Of a stretch of DNA of 32,562 bases, positions 7,787-16,495 are shown in pieces. This DNA is from JBLMZW01 sp050259035 (lineage in GTDB: Bacteria; Bacillota; Syntrophomonadia; Syntrophomonadales; DTU052): contig JBLMZW010000229.1 in the NCBI GenBank assembly GCA_050259035.1, positions 1 through 32,562 on the forward strand. The letters are read 5' to 3'. Below the pieces are notes generated by a model. The model did no database searches. It had not been told where the DNA came from and saw only the letters and a program-made list of their open reading frames with translations. Position 1 is the first letter of the stretch, and the number at the start of each line of letters is the position of its first letter. Both the position numbers and the translations under genes were made by a program.

Positions 7787-8353
7787 ATGCAGCAGGTACT
7801 TGAATTATCGGCCTTATTTGTTTTTTCTTATCTTTTAGGAAGCATACCAACCGCATATCTGGTGGGCAAATTACAGGGAATAGATATTAGAGAACGTGGA
7901 AGTGGAAATGTGGGGACAATGAATGCCGGGGCGGTCATGGGCTGGAGATTTGCCTTCCCGGTTTTTCTAGTGGACTGTTTGAAGGGTTTTATTGCCTCGG
8001 TCGCTGGAAGATGGATGGGCTTTGATCTTTATACAACTGGATTTTTCGCTGTAGTAGGCCATGTCTATCCGGTCTGGCTTCGCGGCCGGGGAGGCAAAGG
8101 ACTGGCAACCGCCCTCGGATGTATTCTGGCTGCGGGACAGTGGCTGCCGGTTGCCATATTCGGTGCGGGTTGGTGGCTGACTTTTCCCTTTTTCCGCCAG
8201 GTTGACCGGGCTACTTTAATCGGAACACTTGCTTTATTGGTCTATGCCATTATTACTGGTCCCAACTACGGCCTGGCATTAATAGCCGTATTGCTTTCCT
8301 TCAAACACGCCTGGGTTATTATCAGGGACAATAATCTAGAAGAAAAACAATAG
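7787..8353 (+). CDS. PlsY-like glycerol-3-phosphate acyltransferase
   Basis: This 188-residue integral membrane protein is about the length of PlsY, which moves an acyl group from acyl phosphate to glycerol-3-phosphate to make lysophosphatidic acid. Three family loops are visible: GSIPTAYLVGK near the start, RGSGNVGTMNAG, and GHVYPVWLRGRGGKGLATALG. The second loop normally reads GSGNxGATN, so Ala-Thr is replaced by Thr-Met here. It may therefore be a divergent paralogue rather than the housekeeping enzyme. The ATG at 7787 is set by the SD AGAGGGGG six bases upstream, and an in-frame GTG at 7685 lacks this. The gene ends four bases from the convergent L,D-transpeptidase gene with no terminator between. 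Confidence 0.85.
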   Translation: MQQVLELSALFVFSYLLGSIPTAYLVGKLQGIDIRERGSGNVGTMNAGAVMGWRFAFPVFLVDCLKGFIASVAGRWMGFDLYTTGFFAVVGHVYPVWLRGRGGKGLATALGCILAAGQWLPVAIFGAGWWLTFPFFRQVDRATLIGTLALLVYAIITGPNYGLALIAVLLSFKHAWVIIRDNNLEEKQ

Positions 8354-8357
8354 ATGG

Positions 8358-9221
8358 TTACGGCGTGATAACCAGCCTGGTTCCTACCGGAATATAATCA
8401 AATATTTCATTAACATCATGATCGGTTAATCCAATGCAGCCGTAAGTCCAGTAGTCTCCCATTGTCTCCCCATTGTTCCCGGTGCCCCCATGGATGCCAA
8501 TTCCTCCGCCCAGGGCTGTATCCTGTGGAGGTGTAAGCAGATTGTTAATGGCATACACTATTTCGTCATGAATTTGCTGGCTGATAAGCCCGCCTCTCAG
8601 ACCCCGATCCGCATCCTCAACGTTAGGATAACTGACCCTCATCCACCTGCTGCCCAGATAGTAGTCGGCTGGAGAAAACACCTCTTTTTCAGAAATATAG
8701 AACACCCCTTCCGGAGTCTTATGATCTCCGCTGATAACCTTGTCGTCAAGACCACTATCCCCCGTTGCGCAGTGGTACGTTTTAAGGGATATGCTTCCCG
8801 AGTACAGAGTCAAGGTATGGGCTGATTTACAGACTCTTATCTCCAAATCGGGAATATTGGCCTCAACTCCCTTCTCCTCAAGAACTTCGGCCAGGGTTTT
8901 ATCAATCGTAACCGGGGTATCACCCCCAGAAGATTGGTTCGGTTCGGAAGCTTTGTTATTAATGCCGGAAACGGTATTTTTATTGATTGCCAAATCCCTG
9001 ACCTCTTTTTTCAATGAGTTATACGTCATACTATTCTTAGAAACAGTACTTGAGGTCTGGTAATTGGAAGTATTTGCGTCTTTTTTACCCATTTCGGTCT
9101 TCTGCAAGTTGTTTCCGAAAACGTTTAGTCCTAAGATTGAGAATGAAAGTAATCCGAATATACCTGCTATAACGAATAAACCTTTTAAGGTATTGATACG
9201 ATTATGCTTGTCCCCTGCCAT
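8358..9221 (-). CDS. L,D-transpeptidase (YkuD domain), membrane-anchored
   Basis: This 287-residue protein has an N-terminal membrane segment (about 13-36), a Ser/Asn/Lys-rich linker, and a C-terminal YkuD catalytic domain from about residue 125. Such enzymes form 3-3 peptidoglycan crosslinks or attach proteins to the wall, outside the membrane. The catalytic motif is visible as IHGG (His244) and WTYGCIGL (Cys262). The family usually has Ser/Thr-x-Gly-Cys, met here by Thr-Tyr-Gly-Cys. The ATG at 9221 follows SD GGGAGGAG by eight bases. An inverted repeat in the leader ends directly at this SD and may affect translation. The gene converges tail-to-tail with the plsY-like gene. Confidence 0.92.
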   Translation of the reverse strand: MAGDKHNRINTLKGLFVIAGIFGLLSFSILGLNVFGNNLQKTEMGKKDANTSNYQTSSTVSKNSMTYNSLKKEVRDLAINKNTVSGINNKASEPNQSSGGDTPVTIDKTLAEVLEEKGVEANIPDLEIRVCKSAHTLTLYSGSISLKTYHCATGDSGLDDKVISGDHKTPEGVFYISEKEVFSPADYYLGSRWMRVSYPNVEDADRGLRGGLISQQIHDEIVYAINNLLTPPQDTALGGGIGIHGGTGNNGETMGDYWTYGCIGLTDHDVNEIFDYIPVGTRLVITP

Positions 9222-9238
9222 AACATTTACTCCTCCCT

Positions 9239-9285
9239 AACCGGCACAGCTAATCGAAACCAACATTTTTACCTAAGTGCCGGTT
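9239..9285. promoter_or_regulatory. Inverted repeat in the L,D-transpeptidase leader
   Basis: Perfect 9-bp arms AACCGGCAC (9239-9247) and GTGCCGGTT (9277-9285) are separated by 29 bases. In the mRNA the 3' arm is directly followed by the SD AGGGAGGAG. It could be an RNA stem next to the ribosome site or a DNA-binding dyad. Confidence 0.5.
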
Positions 9286-9359
9286 CATTTGGTCCCCAGA
9301 TATTCTGTCATCCTCAGGGCTTTTTTTCTATAGGAGGTTATTGGAAGGTGGGTTTGAAA

Positions 9360-9773
9360 CTACCTGACCATGACGATGCCGACTATTATATAGAGTGCAC
9401 CTAAAATCCTCCATCCGGACATGGGTTCGTCCAGAAACAACGCGGCACACATCATGGTAATAAGAGGGGAGCTTGACATAATAAGTGTTACCACTGATAC
9501 ATCTCCGCCTTTTATTGCTTTATAGTAGGCAAGATCTCCAATCAGGGTAGCCAAAATTGCTTCAACTAAAATTAACCCCATGGAACGTATTGATACTGTA
9601 TGTATCTGGGCGGCTGTACCGCTTAGTCCGGTCCAGGTGCTGATCAATCCAGCCGCGGCGACTGTTCGGAGAAGCAAACCGACCATAGGATCCATATTGA
9701 CTAACCCAAATTTGGCGAATATCGGTGCCAATCCCCAGCAGACCATGGCAAATAAGGCCCACCAGTATTCCAT
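9360..9773 (-). CDS. Half-size EamA/DMT-superfamily transporter
   Basis: This is a 137-residue, highly hydrophobic protein with about four or five membrane segments. It has a single EamA domain: an N-terminal ALFAMVCWGLAPIFAKFG segment, then DLAYYKAIKGGDVSVVTLI, and the end ALFLDEPMSGWRILGALYIIVGIVMV. Full DMT carriers have two such domains, and half-size members work as dimers. The ATG at 9773 is chosen because it lies eight bases after SD GGAGG. An in-frame alternative start at 9833 would add 20 non-membrane residues. The transported compound is unknown. The gene is divergent from the vanW-like gene. Confidence 0.88.
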   Translation of the reverse strand: MEYWWALFAMVCWGLAPIFAKFGLVNMDPMVGLLLRTVAAAGLISTWTGLSGTAAQIHTVSIRSMGLILVEAILATLIGDLAYYKAIKGGDVSVVTLIMSSSPLITMMCAALFLDEPMSGWRILGALYIIVGIVMVR

Positions 9774-9896
9774 TTTCACATCCTCCTCAGGCAAGTCGGT
9801 GACACGGTTAATAAAAAACTTATCTCTTAACACGGGTAAGCAGCTTTTAGTACGTACATAATAAAGCTAATTAGTTTTTGATAGGTGGGGTATTAC

Positions 9897-10823
9897 GTGA
9901 TCAAGAAGTATATGTATTTTTTATTTGGTTTGGTATTTATTGCTATAATACTGTTCGGAACTATAAATCATGCCGAAAAACTTAACCGGCCTAATCTACA
10001 GGTTGAAACAACAAAACAACGGGAAAAACATTCGCTTGCTGTGGATCAACCTGTGGTTTCCGGCGCGGTATCGGCCCTGCCCTGGGAGCAAAATAAGAAG
10101 TTTTTAACGATGCAAAAATCCAATCAAGTGCCAATACTAATGGCTGCATTTTGCACCGTGCTCCGCGATCCTCTGCCCGGGGAAGAAAACAATGTCCACC
10201 ATGCCGCATCTTTGCTGGCCGGTACGGTGGTAAAACCGGGGGAGGTATTTTCACAAAATACAACTATCGGTCCATACAGTCAGGCCCGAGGATTTCAGAA
10301 AGGCCCGGTTTATCTCGGAACCAGGGTCAGCACTACCATAGGCGGGGGAGTATGTAAAATTGCCTCCACGCTTTATAATGTTGCTATATTAAGTAATTTT
10401 CCTATCCAGGAAAGACATTTTCACAGTATGCCAGTTCCTTATGTACCTTTAGGACAGGATGCAACCGTTTGTTACGGAGCAAAAGACTTTAAATTCATGA
10501 ACAACACTGATCACCCTATTATGATATGGGCCCAGGGAGTAGAAAACCGTCTCTATATGGGATTCTATGGTCAATCCAGACCTCCCCGGGTTGTCTGGCG
10601 TCACGAAATCGTAAAATCGGTTAAGTCCTATACCACCTATCAAACTAATTGGGCTCTACCCATAGGTCAGGAAAGGAAAGTGCTGGAGGGAATGGATGGG
10701 GCTATTGTTAACTCATGGGTAGATATCCACTTTCCTAACGGATCCGTTCAATCCAAATTCCTCGGCAAAAGCTCTTATTCTCCTATGCCAAGTGTGGTGG
10801 AAAAGGGCGGCAAGAATTGGTGA
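9897..10823 (+). CDS. VanW family protein
   Basis: This protein has 308 residues from a GTG at 9897, placed six bases after the SD AGGTGGGG; an in-frame GTG at 9885 overlaps that SD. It has an N-terminal membrane segment (about residues 5-22). The VanW domain follows, with GEVFSQNTTIGPYSQARGF, TTIGGGVCKIASTLYNVA (family pattern GGGVCQ.STTLYNA), and FKFMNNTDHPIMIWA. VanW is named from vancomycin-resistance clusters, but its molecular function is not settled. No vanHAX-type genes are present here, so resistance should not be inferred. It is an exported envelope protein by topology, near an L,D-transpeptidase gene. Confidence 0.9.
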   Translation: MIKKYMYFLFGLVFIAIILFGTINHAEKLNRPNLQVETTKQREKHSLAVDQPVVSGAVSALPWEQNKKFLTMQKSNQVPILMAAFCTVLRDPLPGEENNVHHAASLLAGTVVKPGEVFSQNTTIGPYSQARGFQKGPVYLGTRVSTTIGGGVCKIASTLYNVAILSNFPIQERHFHSMPVPYVPLGQDATVCYGAKDFKFMNNTDHPIMIWAQGVENRLYMGFYGQSRPPRVVWRHEIVKSVKSYTTYQTNWALPIGQERKVLEGMDGAIVNSWVDIHFPNGSVQSKFLGKSSYSPMPSVVEKGGKNW

Positions 10824-10933
10824 GGTGTCTTTAATATATTCTTATCTGCAATACCCTCGAAGTAACACCCTTTAGTAGGTATTCATAATATATTCCGTAC
10901 ACGCAATTCATTAAATGCGTTGAAGGAAGTATT

Positions 10934-12403
10934 ATGATGAACCAGTATGATACCCCTCTTTTTGATGCAGTTAAAAAATACATTGCGGATCAAGTGGTTC
11001 CTTTCCATGTTCCAGGGCATAAGCAGGGTCAAGGGATCCCGGAACTCAGAGATTATCTGGGAGAACGGGTTTTCAACATGGACGTCAACGGAATGGAAGA
11101 CCTGGACTATATAAACAATCCCACCGGAGTCATTCTCCAGGCACAAGAACTTTTGGCATCCGCCTACGGTGCCAAAAATGCTTATTTCCTGGTAAATGGG
11201 ACCACATCCGGGGTTCAAGCCATGATCATGAGTTCCTGTGAACCAGGCAGCGAAATTATTATTCCGCGAAATGCACATCGGTCAACCTTCGGAGGAATTA
11301 TTCTCAGCGGCGCTCATCCAATCTATGTTCAACCGGAAATAAACAAAGAACTGGGGTTCGCCATGGGAGTAACAGCAGAAACTATCAGGAAGGCAGTGCG
11401 CCAGCACCCTCATGCCAAAGCGGTTTTTCTTATTAATCCGACTTATTATGGATTTGCCTCGGATTTAGCATCTATCACCGCTATAGCTCATAGCCATAAC
11501 ATGGCCGTATTGGTAGATGAAGCCCACGGCGCCCACCTGCCTTTTCATGATGATTTGCCTTTAAGCGCAATGCACGCCGGGGCGGATATCAGCGCTGCCA
11601 GTATACATAAAACTGCAGGTTCAATGACCCAGAGTTCGGTTTTACTGTTAAAGAGTAAATTGATTTCGCACGAAAAGGTCAAGGAAGTCCTGAACCTGAA
11701 TTATACTTCCAGCGCCTCATATGTTCTTCTTTGCTCCCTGGACGTTGCCAGGAAACAGTTGGCTACCCGCGGTACGGAAATTCTTAGCCAGACCCTCGAA
11801 ACCGCTAGATGGGCCCGTAAACAGATAAACCAGATTCCCGGGCTGCACGCGTCCGGCAAGGAACTGGTAGGCATCCCCGGTTGTTTCGAATTTGATGAAA
11901 CCAAGCTGGGAATAAATGTCCGGGGACTGGGCTGTACCGGCTACCAGGTCGAAGCTATGCTTCGCAGGGATTATAATATCCAGATTGAACTGTCAGATCT
12001 TTATAATATTCTGGCCATTCTAAGTGTAGGGGACAGCATGAGCAGTGTGGAAATACTCTGTCAAGCCCTGAAGGATATGGTATCGAAGACTGAATTCAAA
12101 TACTTTAAAAACTCAACCACTATTCCATATTGTCCTGAAATGGTTGTTACCCCTCGAGATGCTTTTTACAGCCCTAAGGTGATTATTCCACTTGAGGAAT
12201 CGGTGGGACAGATCTCAGGGGAGATGGTAATGGCATATCCTCCGGGTATCCCGGTTATTTGCATGGGGGAAAGAGTTACCCGGGAAATCATCGATTACAT
12301 AAAGATCTTAAAAGAAGAAAAATGCGAACTCCAGGGCACCGCAGATTCAGATGTTAATTATATTCGGGTCTTGGGAACTAGAAAACCTGCACCCAAGCGC
12401 TAG
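10934..12403 (+). CDS. speA: PLP-dependent arginine (Orn/Lys/Arg) decarboxylase, SpeA type
   Basis: This 489-residue protein is close in length and sequence to B. subtilis SpeA, which decarboxylates arginine to agmatine for polyamine synthesis in the cytoplasm. Visible landmarks are HVPGHKQG near the N-terminus, FLVNGTTSG (phosphate binding), VLVDEAHGAH (Asp195, pairing with the PLP ring nitrogen), SIHKTAGSMTQSS (Lys226, Schiff base), and IELSDLYNILAILSVGD. The C-terminal domain (about 395-480) is the small Orn/Arg decarboxylase C domain. The ATG at 10934 follows SD GAAGGAAG, and a second ATG directly follows. Arginine is the likely but unproven substrate; lysine or ornithine are alternatives in this family. 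No other polyamine genes are adjacent. Confidence 0.9.
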   Translation: MMNQYDTPLFDAVKKYIADQVVPFHVPGHKQGQGIPELRDYLGERVFNMDVNGMEDLDYINNPTGVILQAQELLASAYGAKNAYFLVNGTTSGVQAMIMSSCEPGSEIIIPRNAHRSTFGGIILSGAHPIYVQPEINKELGFAMGVTAETIRKAVRQHPHAKAVFLINPTYYGFASDLASITAIAHSHNMAVLVDEAHGAHLPFHDDLPLSAMHAGADISAASIHKTAGSMTQSSVLLLKSKLISHEKVKEVLNLNYTSSASYVLLCSLDVARKQLATRGTEILSQTLETARWARKQINQIPGLHASGKELVGIPGCFEFDETKLGINVRGLGCTGYQVEAMLRRDYNIQIELSDLYNILAILSVGDSMSSVEILCQALKDMVSKTEFKYFKNSTTIPYCPEMVVTPRDAFYSPKVIIPLEESVGQISGEMVMAYPPGIPVICMGERVTREIIDYIKILKEEKCELQGTADSDVNYIRVLGTRKPAPKR

Positions 12404-12549
12404 CCTCCCCCAATCCATTTCTTAATAAACCTGTCATTCAACTATTTACTCCTCGATTCAATTGAATGAATAGAATTGCTTCCTTATACAATAGTAATAG
12501 TGGGGTTGATTTAATCACCGTATAAATCATTAGATAGATAGGGGTAAAT

Positions 12550-13449
12550 ATGAACTGGCTTTTTCCGGCTTTACTTTCCCCGGCTGTATATTCGATAGTC
12601 AACTTCGTTGATAAATATATAGTATGCGGGCGGGGTATCAATTATCGGGGAGTTCCAATTTACAGCGCTATAGTGGCCACTGTATTTGGATTATTCATCT
12701 GGATTTATAACGGATACCCGTTGCTGAATTTCCTGGATACGATCCTGGTACTTTTGAGTGGGAGCTTATCACTATGGGCTTCCGCCTTGTATTTCAAAGC
12801 AATATCACGCGATACGACCAGCAAAATAATAATTATGCTGCAAATCGTACCGGTGATGGTCCTGGGGCTATCCGTGGTTTTTCTAAACGAGTCTATCACT
12901 CCCAGGCAATTAATTGGCTTTATCGTTATAATGCTTTCCGCTGTTGGTCTGAACTTATCTCTAAGTTCAGAAGATCACGGTTCATTCTGGGGATCCACTT
13001 TGGGGCTTATCCTGATATCGGACTTTATGTGGGCCATATCAAGCGTAGTCTTCAAGTTCGTAGTGGGACACCATACGTTTGCCGAACTTATCGCGTATCA
13101 GAACTGGGGCTATACAATCGGCGGTCTGGTCCTCTATTACTTTGTTCCAGGTACCCGTATTGCTTTTCAGGAGGGGCTCGCCAGTTCACGCGGGTTGATT
13201 ATGATTCTCATTCTTCTTAACGAAGGGCTTTATGTAGTGGGCAAGCTGCTCGGGTCCTGGGCATTGTCATTAGGGCCGGCCTCTCTGGTCAGCGTTGTCG
13301 GAAGTACCCAGGTGTTCTTTGGCATTCTCTACGGCTGGCTGCTTACCCTGATTCGGCCCTCGGTATTCAAAGAGGATATAAGCAGCAGTGGCATAAGAAG
13401 AGAATTAATCTGGGCAATTGCCATGCTGTTTGGGGTCTGGCTGGTTTAA
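12550..13449 (+). CDS. EamA/DMT-superfamily transporter (two-domain)
   Basis: This 299-residue protein has about ten membrane segments in two EamA repeats (about 1-140 and 150-299). The first half ends with the typical VFLNESITPRQLIGFIVIM, and the second contains GPASLVSVVGSTQVFFGILYG. DMT carriers move metabolites or drugs across the cytoplasmic membrane, and the substrate is unknown. The ATG follows SD AGGGG by five bases. It is on the same strand as speA with a 146-base gap, so a link to arginine or polyamine transport is possible but speculative. It converges with the protease gene, and only a minus-strand terminator lies between them. Confidence 0.88.
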   Translation: MNWLFPALLSPAVYSIVNFVDKYIVCGRGINYRGVPIYSAIVATVFGLFIWIYNGYPLLNFLDTILVLLSGSLSLWASALYFKAISRDTTSKIIIMLQIVPVMVLGLSVVFLNESITPRQLIGFIVIMLSAVGLNLSLSSEDHGSFWGSTLGLILISDFMWAISSVVFKFVVGHHTFAELIAYQNWGYTIGGLVLYYFVPGTRIAFQEGLASSRGLIMILILLNEGLYVVGKLLGSWALSLGPASLVSVVGSTQVFFGILYGWLLTLIRPSVFKEDISSSGIRRELIWAIAMLFGVWLV

Positions 13450-13453
13450 TTTT

Positions 13454-13490
13454 AAAAAAGAGGTGAGGACTCTTTTTGAATCCCCACCTC
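13454..13490 (-). terminator. Terminator of the S8 protease gene
   Basis: Arms GAGGTG (13460-13465) and CACCTC (13485-13490) are extended by GGA/TCC. On the minus strand the hairpin is followed by TTTTTTAAAA. It is about 15 bases after the protease stop. Confidence 0.75.
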
Positions 13491-13504
13491 TCAGTTACTT
13501 AAAG

Positions 13505-16282
13505 TTATTGGTTATTCAAAATGTATTGCTGTAACTTGATACGGGCTTCCTGTTCAGTCAGGCCCACTTTCGAAACTAAAACATCTTGAGGCTGGTTATT
13601 AGCACACACCTGGCATGAGGCTATTTCGCCCAACGCCGATGTCATGCTGGAACTGCTGCTGTTATTAATTGTAAGGTTTATTTTTTGACTACTGTAATTG
13701 TTTATCTCGTTTAACTCTTTGATTAATCCACTAGTACCCAAAGGACTATTGACATCAAAATCCGCCCGGGCTATCAACGTATAACTGCCGCTGGTCCAAC
13801 CTAAATTTTGACTTAACCAGGCAGCCGGCGGAAGCGCCAATGTTGCTTTTCCTACTTTTTGGGCTTGGGGCTTTAATGCAGAAACACTGACGGGTTTCAG
13901 CCAGTAAAGATAATACTGCTGAGTCGGATCATCTGACATTAAAACAAAGCCAGTATAACTCTTGGGGCTGGGGGCGTCTCCCAGGTTACACGTGGTCTCG
14001 GTTACCTTGAATTTCTGGCCCGCGGATATCTGGGCAGGAGCCGATAAGGCACTTACGGCCAGGTCCGGATAAGCCACCTCCACCTGATTAAAACTGGCGT
14101 TTCCATTGTTATTGGCATCAACTATCTTATTAGGGTCAACAATGGCAATTATCCAGGCCTCAGTAACTAAACCGCTTTCTTCATCTAATAACGGAGTCGC
14201 TGGCATTTTTAAATTAACGCTAATTTTCTTAGGTTTGGCGGTTGTTTTAAGTTTACTTACAGTTTTAGTCGCAAGCAAATAGGACTCCGCTTCTGTCTGC
14301 AAGTAGAACTGAACCGTGGTATTGGCGGTTGAAGCCGAGGTTCCTTTATTCTCTATTTCTACTGTAGTTTTGACTTTTGATCCGGAATATATATAGGGAG
14401 TGGAAAGGGTACAGCTTTTAATCGTCAGATCAGGGCCCGAGGCTGGAGTAACCTGATAATTACTTGCCTGGTTAAGGGCTTTTTGGGCATTAAGGCGTCC
14501 GCCGGTTGCCACCCTGCCACTAAGGGCAGAAACACTATCAACACCATTTAATATACATTCCTTGATCTGCAAATTATTAAGATCCGGGCGTAAGGATTTA
14601 ACCAGACCAGCCACACCTGAAACGTGCGGGGTAGCCATAGATGTACCCTGATAGAATTCGTATTGATTGGAATTGTGAGCGGTGGGCGCGGTCATCACCC
14701 TAAGGTTATCAATATAAACTCCGTCCCCGGTAGTAGCTGAATCTGATTGCATACGGAAACGCAAGTAAACCGTGGATTGCCCGGCAAACGCATCAAGGTC
14801 TTCGTAAAAGCTATACCAGTCAGTACCGCCTGTGCCCCACCAACCATCAACTTGGGTCCAATTTGTACCGTTAGTGGAGGCTTCGATCAAAATAGCATCA
14901 TTCTCATCAGGAATATCGATTCGCATCATATACGTCATATAGGCTGAAGAAACCTGACTTAAATCGATTGGGTTCTTAAGCGTTATACTGGTATTGGTAT
15001 TGTTAGCGTAATTCCCTCCAGGGCTATCAGTTATCGACGAGGGATTACTCCAATAATCATCAGAGGCTAGTGCCCAGGGGGGGGCAGCGTTCCAGTTATC
15101 CAGGTTGGAGAATTTTTCATACATTGCAGTTGTGTAGCGGACGCTGCTCAGGATATTGGTACCCGGAGCCGCCAGGTCCACCGTAGTCGCTCCATAACTG
15201 GAGAAACTGGCCAGATTGTCGTTTTGATCGGTAGCAGCAACGGCAATTATATTATCACAGTCATAAGAGCCCGGATATGACTTAACGGAATCATTATTAG
15301 CCGCATCATTCCCTGCCGAACATACTACCAAAGCAGACGAATAGTCTATAGCATCACGGAGGGCTTGGGAATAACCACCGCCGCCCCAGGAACAGCTAAT
15401 TATATCGGCACCGTTCCGGGTGGCATAAAGGATTGACTTAATTCCGTCCAGGGTTGAACCTGAGCCACTTCCAGACAGAAATCTTACTGGCATAATACTA
15501 GCATTCCACATTACACCGGCTATATTATTGCTGTCATTCGCCGCTGCGGCAATCGTCCCCGAACAATGTGTGCCATGATTATTTTCATCCATGGGGTCAT
15601 TATCGTCATTGACAAAGTCCCAGCCACGGACATCATCGATATAGCCATTATTATCGTTATCTAACCCATCACCGGCTATTTCATCAACGTTGTTCCAGAT
15701 ATTTGCAGCCAGTTCGGGATGTGTATAATCGACGCCGGTATCTACTACTGCGACAACAACATTTTTAGTACCGGTAGTGCTATCCCAGGCTTCAGGAGCG
15801 TCAATATCTACATCATTGGTTCCAGCAGTGCCATTTACCGTTTGCCCGATATTATTTAAACCCCACAGTTCTCCAAACCGTGAATCGGTAGGCGTGGCAT
15901 CGCAGGTGTATATGTAATTAGGCTCAGCATAAAGAACATTGGGATTCTGGCGGTATTCCTGCAGGGCTTCTTCTACAGTAGTTCCTTCCGGTAATGATAC
16001 AGCCTGTAGACCCTTTACTTCTTTAAATTCGGCTATTTTTGCTGCTCCGATGGAATCGTTAACTTCGTCGATAGTATTGGCAGCTTTAGCATCCTTAAAC
16101 CTTACGATAAGTTGGCCCGGGACATAATTGGCAGATCCCGGCAGTTGGTTTATATTTTGCGAGACAACGGCTGTTTCCTCACTTGATAAATCACTCCCGG
16201 CAATCCCCGGCAATACCGGTTGAAAAACCATGCATAAAGCGACAATGAATATCAGCCAGCCTTTTCTCCGAACATTATGCAT
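13505..16282 (-). CDS. Secreted subtilisin-like (S8) serine protease with inserted domain and CARDB-type modules
   Basis: This 925-residue preproprotein has a signal peptide (about 1-29) and a fervidolysin-like propeptide (about 52-125, PGQLIVRFKD to NVLYAEPNY). The S8 domain has Asp181 (VVDTGVD), His236 (NNHGTHCSGT), oxyanion Asn325 (CSAGND) and Ser548 (GTSMATPHVSG). A calcium-loop-like DNDNNGYIDD lies near 208-217. The Asn-to-Ser distance is about 220 residues against 66 in subtilisin. The extra segment, about 385-530, looks like a MAM/immune-inhibitor-A-type beta sandwich (ending in GVYIDNLRV). Two CARDB-like modules follow (about 617-735 and 740-870), then a short tail with CQVC. No LPXTG or SLH anchor is seen. 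The ATG follows SD AAAGGAG. It is the first of four exported proteins on this strand. Confidence 0.94.
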   Translation of the reverse strand: MHNVRRKGWLIFIVALCMVFQPVLPGIAGSDLSSEETAVVSQNINQLPGSANYVPGQLIVRFKDAKAANTIDEVNDSIGAAKIAEFKEVKGLQAVSLPEGTTVEEALQEYRQNPNVLYAEPNYIYTCDATPTDSRFGELWGLNNIGQTVNGTAGTNDVDIDAPEAWDSTTGTKNVVVAVVDTGVDYTHPELAANIWNNVDEIAGDGLDNDNNGYIDDVRGWDFVNDDNDPMDENNHGTHCSGTIAAAANDSNNIAGVMWNASIMPVRFLSGSGSGSTLDGIKSILYATRNGADIISCSWGGGGYSQALRDAIDYSSALVVCSAGNDAANNDSVKSYPGSYDCDNIIAVAATDQNDNLASFSSYGATTVDLAAPGTNILSSVRYTTAMYEKFSNLDNWNAAPPWALASDDYWSNPSSITDSPGGNYANNTNTSITLKNPIDLSQVSSAYMTYMMRIDIPDENDAILIEASTNGTNWTQVDGWWGTGGTDWYSFYEDLDAFAGQSTVYLRFRMQSDSATTGDGVYIDNLRVMTAPTAHNSNQYEFYQGTSMATPHVSGVAGLVKSLRPDLNNLQIKECILNGVDSVSALSGRVATGGRLNAQKALNQASNYQVTPASGPDLTIKSCTLSTPYIYSGSKVKTTVEIENKGTSASTANTTVQFYLQTEAESYLLATKTVSKLKTTAKPKKISVNLKMPATPLLDEESGLVTEAWIIAIVDPNKIVDANNNGNASFNQVEVAYPDLAVSALSAPAQISAGQKFKVTETTCNLGDAPSPKSYTGFVLMSDDPTQQYYLYWLKPVSVSALKPQAQKVGKATLALPPAAWLSQNLGWTSGSYTLIARADFDVNSPLGTSGLIKELNEINNYSSQKINLTINNSSSSSMTSALGEIASCQVCANNQPQDVLVSKVGLTEQEARIKLQQYILNNQ

Positions 16283-16365
16283 TCTCTAATCTCCTTTCGG
16301 TATTCTTTCAAAATGAAGTTCAGAGCCTGAATGAATTAAACCTACTTGCCGTCCCCCTTCCCTTG

Positions 16366-16383
16366 GAACCTATCGCAAGGTTC
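16366..16383 (-). promoter_or_regulatory. Hairpin in the leader of the S8 protease mRNA
   Basis: Perfect 6-bp arms GAACCT/AGGTTC flank a 6-base loop, within a leader of about 150 bases. I could not match the leader to a known riboswitch by eye. Confidence 0.35.
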
Positions 16384-16441
16384 AGATGAAACAATAAAAA
16401 ACTTTCCTCTATTGATACATCATTGGTAGATACCTTATTAA

Positions 16442-16470
16442 AGCATATCTAAATTAGGGCAATCATTCAA
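16442..16470 (-). promoter_or_regulatory. Possible promoter for the S8 protease gene
   Basis: On the minus strand TTGAAT (16470-16465), a 17-base spacer, then TATGCT (16447-16442). Each hexamer matches consensus at about four of six. It would give a leader of about 150 bases. Confidence 0.4.
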
Positions 16471-16495
16471 ACCAAAACCTTCCTATTATTGGTTA

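Noticed and set aside
9897..10823. Glycopeptide-resistance locus, because of VanW and L,D-transpeptidase nearby
   Set aside because: No vanH, vanA/B-type ligase, vanX or VanRS two-component genes are in the window. VanW proteins are widespread outside resistance clusters.
16283..16440. A c-di-GMP (GEMM) riboswitch in the S8 protease leader, suggested by GGGGGACGGCAAG
   Set aside because: The conserved core and second hairpin of GEMM are not present, so the similarity is too short to support the call.
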